From: CAYWWM01 sp965198025
Lineage (GTDB): Bacteria > Acidobacteriota > Terriglobia > 2-12-FULL-54-10
Reading direction: 5' to 3'
Length of the DNA: 64,000 nucleotides
Assembly (NCBI GenBank): GCA_965198025.1
Contig: OZ240237.1
Coordinates: forward strand, 310,001-374,000
The translations under genes and the position numbers were made by a program. The notes under the pieces are model-generated. The model was not told the origin of the DNA. It made no database searches and saw nothing but the letters and a program-made list of their open reading frames with translations. How positions within the stretch are numbered: the stretch's first letter is position 1; the number at the start of each line of letters is the position of its first letter. Of this stretch, positions 8,013 to 16,667 are shown piece after piece.

Positions 8013-11000
8013 TTAGAAGAGAACCTTCAGCCCGATCTGGAGCTGCCGTGAAGAGGTCACAGTCCTGTTGATTGTTCCCACGGACCCCACAACATTTCCG
8101 CGGCGGTCAAATACAACCCTCGCCGGATGAGCGAAGTTCGAACTGTTTAAGAGATTGAAGAGCTCCGCCCGAAATTCGACGCCAAACTCTTCCGAGACGC
8201 TCGAGATGGGAAACTCCTTCGATATGGACAAGTCAAAGTTCCTCATCCCAGCAGCCCGGATCGTGTTTCGGCCCGAGTTTCCATAGAATCCCCTCTCCTG
8301 GAGCGCAAAAGCGCACGGGTCAAAGTATAGGTCCGGGCTTCCCAACTGCTGGCCGGAGGCTACTCCTGCGCACCCCGCAGTGGTTCCTGCGATGGAGTTG
8401 CTGTTCATGCCTGGCACCACGTCGGGTCTGTCGGCATTAACGCGGCTTCCCGAGCGATCGTAATTGCCTAGTTCTGCAGTAAACCAGGGTCCTTCAGCGA
8501 GCTTCGCGATACCGCCAAGCTGCCAACCTCCCAGGAATGCCCGTGAGAGACCGGTTAGATTGTTGCCAAAGGGAAGATCGTACGAGAAATTGAGCGTGAA
8601 TCGCTGGCCCACGTGGAAGGAAGACAAGCCATGCTCGGATGACTTGTCATAGGGATTTTGCCGGGCGCGGTCGGCGTTGCCGGCATCCGCGCCGATGACG
8701 CTGGAACCGTCGTCGATGGACTTGCTCCAAACATAATTTCCCCGGATCCGGAGCCCGCTGCCATACGCTCTTTCTGCGCTCAACTGCAGAGAGTGATAGC
8801 TGGAATTACCCTCCCACCCTATAATGGTCAGCCTTCCCCAGTTTGGATTTCTCCGGGGATTGCCGCTCGGGAAATAATGGGTTCCATCCCGCAACTCATA
8901 AACGGTGCTGTTGGGATCCACGGCGACCGGAATATGCCATCCCTGATTCGCTACGTAGCCTACTTCCACCATTGTTCCACCAATGAGCTCGCGTTGAATG
9001 CTGAAGTTCCACTGCGCAGCGGTTCCGGTGTTCACATTGCCGTAATCAGCATTGTAGGGGGACAGCCGCAAGCGAGGCGAACCCTGCAATGCGTCAGGAT
9101 AGGGGGTGGGGCTTCTTGTATCCACGATGTTGAACAGTGGCGGCATCCACTGCATGGTATCGTAATGAACCGGGATGATTTGATCATAAAAGAGACCCAC
9201 TCCGGCTCGAATCGAAGTTCTGCCGCTACCGGTCGGATCCCAAGCGAGACCGATACGGGGAGCCCAATTGTTCAAGGAAGGATTTTCCTTGAAGATGTTG
9301 CCTACAATCGTGCCAGTCTCAGGATCCACATCGTCCCAATCGCCGAGTACCGTGGAGATCAAGCCATTCACCTCGGTCGGGTTGGTAATGAATTCATACC
9401 GCAGCCCCATATTCAGCGTCAAGTTTGGTCTGATCTGGTAGTCATCCTGGAAATAAAATCCGATCACCGACTGGCGAAAGCCACGCAAGCTTGTCAGTGA
9501 TCCTGCAGCCAGTCCCTGGAAGCGGGCCGGACGATTCGCCACCATATCTTCTATGCTGGTGTAATCCCAGCTTCCGCTGGCTCGGAAGTCGCGATTGATG
9601 TTTTCTTGAATCCTCTTCACCTGGACTCCAAATTTCAAAGAATGGGCGCCACTCAGGTACGTGACGTCGTCGCTGTATTCAAATGTATTTACAGGAATGT
9701 TAAACGGCGTCGTGATGTGGTTTCCTACGTCTGTCAAGCCGGAAGCACCCAAATTGCCGGCGTACGGTCTGCCCGGCACAAAGATCAAGGAATCAGGGTT
9801 CTCCACCGGGATTCCGAAGTACCGGGAGCGGTTGAAGTGAAAACGGGCCACGTTCAACAGCGTCGGGGAGAAGATATGGGTCTCCTCCACGGTCAGATAC
9901 CGATTATTGAGTCCCAGGTCCGTCGGGAAACCCAAAGCAGCTTCCGTTCTGGCAAAGTCAAGTTTCGTGCTGTCATCTTGGGTGTAGCGGGCAAACAGCG
10001 AATCGGATCCGGAAAAGTAGTGATCGACCTTGATCATGTAATAATCTTCGTTGATTGATTCGCTCACGGACTTTACAAATCTGCCCGCTCTCCCACCCGG
10101 GAGAAGCCCCGCGTTGGGCAGCGGGTAAAGATCCAAAATAGGCTGCATCGCAGGATCTACTGGTACATTTCCCGAAGCAAAAATGCCTCTGCGGGCGTCC
10201 GGCGATGGGACATTGGTCGTAACGGTTTTTCCCAATGCCTCTCGGAATCCTTCGTAGCTGCCAAAGAAGAAAGTCCGATCCCTCTGGATGGGACCTCCCA
10301 GGGAGAAGCCGAATTGGTTTCGCTTGAACTCGGGCTTCACGCCCCTGCCACGGGCGTTGTCCTCCCACTTGGCCGCATCCAGGTTGTCATTGCGGTGCAA
10401 CGCAAAAAGGGTGCCATGGAGTAGATTGGTTCCCGACTTGCTGACGGCGTTGATGATCCCGCCCAACGCTTTCCCGTACTGGGCACTATAGTTGCTTGTG
10501 AGCACCGTAAATTCTCGAATGGTGTCCTTCCCGAGCCACAGCCCGGAAGTTCCTCCCACTCCTTTGTTGGTGGAGTTATTGATGTCACCGCCATCCAGCA
10601 GAAAGGTGGACTGGTTCGGCCGGGCGCCGCCCACGCTGATCTTCTTTCCCGGGCCTGCCGTCACGGAGGTGATCTGGGAAGTCAGTTCGGTCACTCCGGT
10701 CTGCAAGACGGCCAGTTCGGTCAAATTTCGGCCCTGGATGGGCAAGTCCTCGATCTCAACCGAACTGACCAACTGGGATAGTTCCGTGGAGGCCGTCTCG
10801 ACCAACGGCGCTTCGCCGGTTACCGTCACCTGTTCTGCCACATCTCCCACACTCAGGCTAAGGTTCACAACCGCGTGCCTTCCCACCGTTAACTCGATTC
10901 CTCTTCGCACGAACGCATTAAAACCCGGCTGCTCCGCCCGGACCTCATAATTGCCCAGCGCCAGCGACGGAGCCTGATACCGTCCTTCGCCGTCGGATGG

Positions 11001-11195
11001 CACGCTCCGTGTCACGCCCGTATCCAGGTTTGTAATCGTCACATCAACTCCGGGAACCACCCCTCCCGTCTGATCCGTAACAGTTCCCGAAATGGTGCCT
11101 GTCGATTGAGCATAAGCATTCGAGACACCCAGCAAAACCACACCGAGAAACGCTAAGACTATCATCCCGTTCCAAACTTTGTTCTTGGCAATCAT
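8013..11195 (-). CDS. TonB-dependent receptor, Oar-like, with carboxypeptidase-regulatory N-terminal domain
   Basis: 1060 aa outer-membrane receptor. It has a signal peptide ending at AYAQ (about residue 30), a carboxypeptidase-regulatory-like beta domain (STGTISGTVTDQTGGVVPGVDV), a plug domain (residues about 120-250, with LPIQGRNLTELAVLQTGV and FLLDGGDINN) and a large beta-barrel ending in a C-terminal LQIGLKVLF typical for outer-membrane insertion. Length and layout match the acidobacterial TonB_dep_Rec/Oar group. Start 11195 is chosen because the signal peptide begins there and AGAGAGGA lies just upstream; an extension to 11252 is unlikely. It ends in the hairpin terminator at 7965-7992. 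The substrate may be a peptide, polysaccharide or aromatic compound. Confidence 0.92.
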   Translation of the reverse strand: MIAKNKVWNGMIVLAFLGVVLLGVSNAYAQSTGTISGTVTDQTGGVVPGVDVTITNLDTGVTRSVPSDGEGRYQAPSLALGNYEVRAEQPGFNAFVRRGIELTVGRHAVVNLSLSVGDVAEQVTVTGEAPLVETASTELSQLVSSVEIEDLPIQGRNLTELAVLQTGVTELTSQITSVTAGPGKKISVGGARPNQSTFLLDGGDINNSTNKGVGGTSGLWLGKDTIREFTVLTSNYSAQYGKALGGIINAVSKSGTNLLHGTLFALHRNDNLDAAKWEDNARGRGVKPEFKRNQFGFSLGGPIQRDRTFFFGSYEGFREALGKTVTTNVPSPDARRGIFASGNVPVDPAMQPILDLYPLPNAGLLPGGRAGRFVKSVSESINEDYYMIKVDHYFSGSDSLFARYTQDDSTKLDFARTEAALGFPTDLGLNNRYLTVEETHIFSPTLLNVARFHFNRSRYFGIPVENPDSLIFVPGRPYAGNLGASGLTDVGNHITTPFNIPVNTFEYSDDVTYLSGAHSLKFGVQVKRIQENINRDFRASGSWDYTSIEDMVANRPARFQGLAAGSLTSLRGFRQSVIGFYFQDDYQIRPNLTLNMGLRYEFITNPTEVNGLISTVLGDWDDVDPETGTIVGNIFKENPSLNNWAPRIGLAWDPTGSGRTSIRAGVGLFYDQIIPVHYDTMQWMPPLFNIVDTRSPTPYPDALQGSPRLRLSPYNADYGNVNTGTAAQWNFSIQRELIGGTMVEVGYVANQGWHIPVAVDPNSTVYELRDGTHYFPSGNPRRNPNWGRLTIIGWEGNSSYHSLQLSAERAYGSGLRIRGNYVWSKSIDDGSSVIGADAGNADRARQNPYDKSSEHGLSSFHVGQRFTLNFSYDLPFGNNLTGLSRAFLGGWQLGGIAKLAEGPWFTAELGNYDRSGSRVNADRPDVVPGMNSNSIAGTTAGCAGVASGQQLGSPDLYFDPCAFALQERGFYGNSGRNTIRAAGMRNFDLSISKEFPISSVSEEFGVEFRAELFNLLNSSNFAHPARVVFDRRGNVVGSVGTINRTVTSSRQLQIGLKVLF

Positions 11196-11321
11196 GTCAT
11201 CCTCTCTGGTATTTTCATCGATTCGCTTGGCTACGCCAAATTGAAAAATCACAACTGTTGTTCGCAGTTATGAGCTCAAGGTGAAAAGCAGAAGACTGGA
11301 GGTTTCACGCGGTCAACGCGC

Positions 11322-13175
11322 TTATCTCCTGCCAGCCTCCAAGTTATCCAAGGGTCTCGTACTCCATGTAGCCGGACCTTCCGGCTGAGCCCCGATCTCC
11401 TGTGCCAGTGAAGGCAGCAAATGGCGAGTCTGGCCACCCACAACCGTCATCAAGACCCGAAGGTCGGGCATCTCCTCGACAGGAACGGTTAGATAATCCC
11501 GGTCCAAAACAATGAAGTCCGCAAATTTTCCTGGTTCCAGCGATCCCATCACGTCTTCCCGCAACAGATAGTGGGCGCCCCAGGTAGTCAGTGCCTTGAG
11601 TTGGACAATCCGGTCCGTTCTTTCTCTCGGCCCATAGACGCGCTGGTCTCTGTCGCTATACCGCGTGATGCCTTTCTGAATCATGGTGAATACCTTATGC
11701 GGAATCGGCCGATCGATCTCAAAGGTATTCATGATACCCGCGTCGGTTACGCTCTTTCGCGGAACAGATAGATTGGCATACTCAATGCCGTAATCGCGTA
11801 CGCGCTGGTTCGTGTCGTATTCTCGATGGGTTTCCCACAGCATGGTATTGATCATGCTGACGTACATCCCCAAATTCTTAACAATCGGGAGCTGGTCGCG
11901 CCGGGGTGCGCCGGAGGCGTGATCAAAGGCATGACGTTTGGCCCGAATTTCTTCCAGGCTGATGTCCGCCTCGCGGCTGGCCTTCACGATCGCATCCAGG
12001 TAATAGTCAATGTCTTTATCTGCCCCCGTATGCATCGTGGCTACCCGGCCCCCTGTGCGGATAATGTCCTCCAGGATTGCTCTGCCGGGGCTTCCGGGTT
12101 CGAAATTGCATCGCTCTCGGGACTTGATCTCGACGGGGGCATTGAGAGTGGAACAGTCCCCCCCAGCCGTATTCCACGCTCCTACGTTCCACAGGTAATC
12201 GGTCCCATTTCCAACCAGGCCGGAAACGTAACGCAAGACGTCGATATGGAAATCGGGACCCGTGTATGCCCAGGCGAAGCGAGCGGGCATTTCTCCGTTG
12301 CGGTCTAGCAGCGACAAAGCCTGAAAGTTGCCGGAGGCATATGCGGAAGAGCCATGCGTGGTAATTCCGTAGGCTGCCCACAACTCCAATTCCGCCTTTA
12401 AGATGTCGGCCAGGGCTCGGGTCTGGCCTCGGAAAATCACGTTCGGCTCGTACAAGCGGCTGCCTCCAAGGCCTCCTCCAAAGTCTGTATCCGGATAGAC
12501 CCTGCGCAACTCTTCCACGGCCCTGGTGTTTTCCACCGTCGTCAGCGGCCAGCTATTCTTGACCCGGACCGGATTGTTGGGGGCCAGTTGATCCAAGCGT
12601 TCTCTTGTAACGTGCTCTGGGAATTCCGCCCACAGTTCCTCCGCGTGCTCATATTCCGTTCCCCAAAAGAAACTCAGCCAGACCCACTGTCCCTCCTCTG
12701 CGCTGGCCACAGCATCCTGCAACACAGCCTCCCACTGGGAGATCTGTTCCTGGGCTGTCCCGTCCAGCCACCGTACAACGACAAATCCATTGTCTTCCGG
12801 GAGGGCGTGCCGAAGCGCTTCCGGTTCCGCAAAAGCCCAGTCTGTTGGGTGTTCGTGCGTCATGATAAAGCTGGGCAAGATGGTGCGGCCATTCAAATCC
12901 ATCTGCTGGGTTTGCGGCCCTGCCAACGCACGGATCTCGGCATCGCTTCCTGTGGCCAATATCCTACTGCCCCGCACGGCCATCGCTTGGACGATTGTGC
13001 CTACCGTGGACTCAAACGATGCATCGTCCATGGTCACGATCTTGGCGTTGTAGACAATGAAGTCCGGATAACCTAGTTCCTCTGATATATCTCTCTGCCC
13101 CCACACATTCGGAGAGCACAAGAACCCCAGTAGGAATGAAAAAAACACCATCTTTCCTGTTGCTGCTGACGTCAC
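11322..13175 (-). CDS. Exported amidohydrolase (amidohydrolase_3 / YtcJ-like)
   Basis: 617 aa with a GTG start backed by GGAGGAGG 5 nt upstream, and a signal peptide ending near NVWGQ. It shows metal-dependent amidohydrolase features: an N-terminal beta-sandwich (DFIVYNAKIVTMDD, LNGRTILPSFIMTHEHPTDW), internal HTGADKDIDYY and HAFDHASG motifs with potential metal-binding His, and a C-terminal cap SLEPGKFADFIVLDRDY. The HEH version of the usual HxH motif is present. Closest family relatives act on N-acyl or cyclic amide substrates; the substrate is unknown. It is 126 bp upstream of the TonB receptor on the same strand, consistent with uptake and breakdown of one compound. Confidence 0.87.
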   Translation of the reverse strand: MTSAATGKMVFFSFLLGFLCSPNVWGQRDISEELGYPDFIVYNAKIVTMDDASFESTVGTIVQAMAVRGSRILATGSDAEIRALAGPQTQQMDLNGRTILPSFIMTHEHPTDWAFAEPEALRHALPEDNGFVVVRWLDGTAQEQISQWEAVLQDAVASAEEGQWVWLSFFWGTEYEHAEELWAEFPEHVTRERLDQLAPNNPVRVKNSWPLTTVENTRAVEELRRVYPDTDFGGGLGGSRLYEPNVIFRGQTRALADILKAELELWAAYGITTHGSSAYASGNFQALSLLDRNGEMPARFAWAYTGPDFHIDVLRYVSGLVGNGTDYLWNVGAWNTAGGDCSTLNAPVEIKSRERCNFEPGSPGRAILEDIIRTGGRVATMHTGADKDIDYYLDAIVKASREADISLEEIRAKRHAFDHASGAPRRDQLPIVKNLGMYVSMINTMLWETHREYDTNQRVRDYGIEYANLSVPRKSVTDAGIMNTFEIDRPIPHKVFTMIQKGITRYSDRDQRVYGPRERTDRIVQLKALTTWGAHYLLREDVMGSLEPGKFADFIVLDRDYLTVPVEEMPDLRVLMTVVGGQTRHLLPSLAQEIGAQPEGPATWSTRPLDNLEAGRR

Positions 13176-13433
13176 TGATTCCTCCTCCCATTCTGCGAAA
13201 AGTGATACTTTCCGCGGAAACGAAACCTTTGCCTGCTAATAGAGCCCTTTCCTCGGGTAAGCGGGATTTATCCCTCCGCTTGCCCGGTTCGAAAGAATTA
13301 TACTCTACGAGATTCTTTGCAGCAAAATTAGATCATACGAGCAAGGGAATTTCTGCGCGCCGGCCGCTGTGCTACCACAGAGTCTCAGAAGGGTTCGCTG
13401 AATCGGAGGAATTCCGCCCACTGCGCGCGGATG

Positions 13434-14282
13434 CTAGTCTGCTTCGTCTCCGGTGGCCACATCCTCCCGGCCTTGGGCCGGAGCCTCACCCAGCGCTAAC
13501 CTGGCTCCCGAACTGATCAGGCTGCGCTCGGACGGTCCCTGGAAGAACAGGAAGCCTTCACGATCCCGCCAGGCGGCCGGTCCGGCAAGGTACTTGCCCG
13601 CAGCCAGCGTCTGCTCCTTAATCTCGTTGACGAGCCTCAAATAGCGTGGGTCGTCGCGCTGGTAGCCGGTGAAGCTCGCCAGATCGCTGCTCGCCGCAAA
13701 GACAACGTCAACGCCGGACACGGCAGCAACCTTTTCCGCGATAGCGACTCCCGCCGGGGACTCGATCATCGCCACGATCATGATGTTTTCGTTGATGGTC
13801 TGACGGTAGTCGGGGCCCCAGATGCGGCCGTACTGGCCACCGCCCTGGCTGCGTTTTCCGGTCGGCGGATACTTGGCAAAGGTCACGGCGTTCTCGGCTT
13901 TCTTCACGTCGTCCACCATTGGGATGATGATGCCCAACGCACCGATGTCGGTCGCCTTTTGGATATCGCCTTCGGTTGCGTCGGGCACGCGGATGAACGG
14001 GATCGCCGGCGCTTCCTTGCAAGCCCAGATCATGCGGGCGACCTGCTCGTAGTTCAGCGGGCTGTGCTGCATCTCTATCCACAGAAAATCGAAACCGGAG
14101 TTCGCCATGGAACAATAGATGTTCGGGTCCGACGTCGTGATGGTGCCGCCGACGACCTGCTGGCCGGCCGCCAGCTTTGTCTTGACGGTGTTGTAGATGC
14201 GCGTTGTCTGAGCTTGCGCGGATGATGAGAACGCCAGATAGAGAACGGTGAGAATTGCGGGAAGGATTCGCCTTGCGGTCAT
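13434..14282 (-). CDS. HpcH/HpaI-family aldolase with a signal peptide
   Basis: 282 aa. Family members are class II pyruvate aldolases cleaving 2-keto-3-deoxy acids or 2,4-dihydroxyhept-2-enedioate. Visible family positions are WIEMQHSP (catalytic His), FIRVPD (Arg), MIESPAGV (metal Glu) and SSDLASF (metal Asp). Unusually, the protein begins with a clear export signal (RRILPAILTVLYLAFSSSAQAQ), whereas the family is normally cytoplasmic. Start 14282 has AGGAGG upstream; a longer frame to 14555 adds unrelated sequence. It is divergent from the SoxC-like gene. Confidence 0.86.
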   Translation of the reverse strand: MTARRILPAILTVLYLAFSSSAQAQTTRIYNTVKTKLAAGQQVVGGTITTSDPNIYCSMANSGFDFLWIEMQHSPLNYEQVARMIWACKEAPAIPFIRVPDATEGDIQKATDIGALGIIIPMVDDVKKAENAVTFAKYPPTGKRSQGGGQYGRIWGPDYRQTINENIMIVAMIESPAGVAIAEKVAAVSGVDVVFAASSDLASFTGYQRDDPRYLRLVNEIKEQTLAAGKYLAGPAAWRDREGFLFFQGPSERSLISSGARLALGEAPAQGREDVATGDEAD

Positions 14283-14446
14283 GATACTTCCTCCTGGGCC
14301 GGAAGCGCAGGGTCGCCTCTTCGACCTCAGGTAGTATACGCTGTCCGGGCGCGCGCGCTTCAATGTCGGCGAATAGAAGAGGTGGCAATAGAAGAATCTC
14401 GCGGCCTCTCGCACTTCCATATCCAGGAGGCTGGGTCGATTTGCGC

Positions 14447-14475
14447 TTGACACGACAGCGCGGAAAGCATAGGTT
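14447..14475 (+). promoter_or_regulatory. Candidate sigma-70 promoter for the SoxC-like operon
   Basis: A perfect -35 hexamer TTGACA (14447-14452) is followed after 17 bp by TAGGTT (14470-14475), a 3/6 match to the -10. It lies about 100 bp upstream of the soxC-like ATG in the 290-bp divergent region with the aldolase gene. Prediction by eye only. Confidence 0.4.
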
Positions 14476-14572
14476 TGTTGGGTACAAGCAAGCTCAAGAT
14501 GATAATTTCCGACACACCTTTCGGCCACCGGAAAGCGATTTCCAAGTAACCTCATTTGCGAAGGAGAAACCC

Positions 14573-15817
14573 ATGGGTTTGAAACGATCTGATCGAAGGA
14601 AATTCCTGAAGGACAGCGCTATGTTGGCAGGTGGTTTGACCTTGGGAGCGGTAAGGCCCGCGAGCGGCCAGACACCAGCATCTGAAACGTTCCTCAAGGG
14701 CAATGAGGAACAGGTCGCCTATGGCCAGCGCTCCCGTTTCGAGACCGCGGTACGCACATCGCACGGCAGAAGGCATTCGCCCGATGACTTCGGGCTCGTG
14801 ATGCACGTGGCGACTCCGATTCAGGATTCGGTGGGGGTGATCACGCCATCCGCGCTCCACTATGTGGGGACCACCCGGGGCTCCTACATTCCGGACATCG
14901 ATCCCAAGGAGCATCGGCTCATGGTCCACGGCATGGTGGACCGTCCGCTGACCTTCACCCTGGAGGATCTGAAGCGCCTCCCTTCCGTCACCCGCCTTCA
15001 TTTCGTCGAGTGCGCGGCGAACCGTCCGAGTGCCACGTCCAAGTCGATTCAGGATTCGCACGGGATGACCAGTTGCGCCGAATGGACCGGAGTGCTCCTG
15101 TCTACGCTGCTCAAGGAGGCCGGCGTGCAAGCCGGGGCGTCCTGGATCGTTGCGGAAGGGGCGGAAGAAGTGAAGGGAGCGTCGAGCATTCCGCTGGCGA
15201 AGGCCATGGACGACTGTATCGCGTGCTACGGCATGAACGGCGAGGCGGTGCGTCCCCAGCAAGGGTATCCGCTGCGGTTGATGGTTCCCGGCTTCGAAGG
15301 AATCTTTAACGTAAAGTGGCTGAGACGAATCAAGGTGGTGGACCAGTATTACATGACCTACAACGACTACGGGCATCTTCGACAGGGACATGAAGATGCT
15401 GCGTTGGGTTACCAGATCGGACCGAAATCTGTCATCACTTATCCCAGCTCGGGGCAGCAACTGCCCGGCAAGGGATTCTACGAGATCAAGGGCTTGGCTT
15501 GGTCTGGTGGGGGCTCTGTCCGCAGGGTCGAGGTATCCACCGACGGCGGCCGAAGCTGGACAGACGCCGAGATTCGGGGAACGGCATATCGTATGGCCCA
15601 TACCCGCTTTAGCCTCAACTGGAATTGGGACGGAACGGAGACCGCGATCCTTTCGCGCTGCACGGACGAACTGGACCAGATTCAACCAACGCGAGCCCAG
15701 GTCGCCGAGTTCTTTGGCGTGCCCCTGGTTCCGTCATTCAGGACTCCGGGCCGAGACAATACCATTCAGACATGGAGGATCGCGAGCGATGGGAGCGTTC
15801 ACAATGCCTATTCTTAG
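14573..15817 (+). CDS. SoxC-like sulfite dehydrogenase/oxidase, molybdopterin subunit (Tat-exported)
   Basis: 414 aa. The N terminus has a twin-arginine signal (SDRRKFLKDSAMLAGG), so the protein is exported folded with molybdopterin. It has an oxidoreductase molybdopterin-binding domain (about residues 90-270) with the Moco cysteine in HFVECAANRPS, and a C-terminal Mo-co dimerisation domain (about 290-400) with VRRVEVSTDGGRSW. AAGGAGA precedes the ATG. The downstream cytochrome c gene overlaps it by 29 bp, as expected for a SoxC/SoxD or sulfite:cytochrome c pair. Electrons would pass from the Mo centre to the cytochrome. Whether the substrate is sulfite or another sulfur compound cannot be told; no other sox genes are nearby. 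Confidence 0.9.
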   Translation: MGLKRSDRRKFLKDSAMLAGGLTLGAVRPASGQTPASETFLKGNEEQVAYGQRSRFETAVRTSHGRRHSPDDFGLVMHVATPIQDSVGVITPSALHYVGTTRGSYIPDIDPKEHRLMVHGMVDRPLTFTLEDLKRLPSVTRLHFVECAANRPSATSKSIQDSHGMTSCAEWTGVLLSTLLKEAGVQAGASWIVAEGAEEVKGASSIPLAKAMDDCIACYGMNGEAVRPQQGYPLRLMVPGFEGIFNVKWLRRIKVVDQYYMTYNDYGHLRQGHEDAALGYQIGPKSVITYPSSGQQLPGKGFYEIKGLAWSGGGSVRRVEVSTDGGRSWTDAEIRGTAYRMAHTRFSLNWNWDGTETAILSRCTDELDQIQPTRAQVAEFFGVPLVPSFRTPGRDNTIQTWRIASDGSVHNAYS

Positions 15818-16361
15818 GCTTCTCTCGTTTGTGTTGCTGCTCGGGGGCTCAGCGCTGGCACAGTCGTACGGTGTGGGGAGCACCCCGAGCGAAGAGGAAA
15901 TCCGTGCCTGGGATATCTCCATCAGTCCTACGGGAGAGGAACTCCCGCCGGGACGCGGAACCGTCCAGGAAGGCGAGCAGCTCTTTCTGCTAAAAGGGTG
16001 CGTGGCATGTCACGGGCCTACATTGAAAGACGGCCGGGCTCCCGTTTTGATCAGAGACGAACCTAAGCCCGGTGTCGACCCCTGGGACTTGGGACGTGTC
16101 CTGCCGTTCCGCTCGCCATACGCGACGACGGTATGGGACTACATCAATCGCGGCATGCCTCTCGGCAATGAGGGAACCCTCACTGCCAATGAGGTCTACT
16201 CCCTGGTTGCTTTTCTGCTCTTCAAGAACGGCGTGATCCAGGAAAACGAAGTAATGGATGCCGAGACCCTGCCCAAGGTGCAGATGCCAAACCGCGATGC
16301 ATGGGCACCCCTCCCGGATTGGAAGCGCGGAATGCAAAGGCTGGAAGGTTACCCCTACTAG
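15789..16361 (+). CDS. Monohaem cytochrome c, SoxD-like partner
   Basis: 190 aa. It has a signal peptide ending near ALAQ, one CxxCH haem site (GCVACHG, about residue 75) and a distal Met likely in INRGMPLG. The layout resembles the c-type partner of SoxC-like molybdoenzymes. It starts inside the 3' end of the upstream gene (29-bp overlap) with GGAGG upstream, so the two are translationally linked. An alternative start is the ATG at 15804. It acts in the periplasm as electron acceptor. Confidence 0.88.
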   Translation: MGAFTMPILRLLSFVLLLGGSALAQSYGVGSTPSEEEIRAWDISISPTGEELPPGRGTVQEGEQLFLLKGCVACHGPTLKDGRAPVLIRDEPKPGVDPWDLGRVLPFRSPYATTVWDYINRGMPLGNEGTLTANEVYSLVAFLLFKNGVIQENEVMDAETLPKVQMPNRDAWAPLPDWKRGMQRLEGYPY

Positions 16362-16667
16362 ACCTTCGTCAGGCGGGCGCCTGCGGCTCGTGCAACTTTC
16401 AAGTACTATCCGTCCTGCTAGAGGACAGCCTGCCCATTTTCCGCTTTTGAATCCTTTGTCGCTGCCCAAACATTTCCTGGCAGCCTCGGAAGTCTTGTTC
16501 TATCCCTCCTGCGCAGGCGTCTGAATACGCTGAGTCGCTCGAGTGCCGGGATAGCATTCGCCGGAAACATTTCCATAGCCGTCTTGGTTCACTTTCTGAT
16601 CGAGCAGGCAGCACTGCTGGGGTATGATTTAGGGCATATAAGCCTGCAGATCGTGAGGATCAAGACA
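16362..16667. other. Intergenic region, nothing recognised
   Basis: 306 bp between the cytochrome and the MBL lipoprotein gene. No coding frame with a start signal is seen. TATGAT at 16623-16628 could serve as a -10 element, but no -35 is visible at the expected spacing. Confidence 0.4.
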
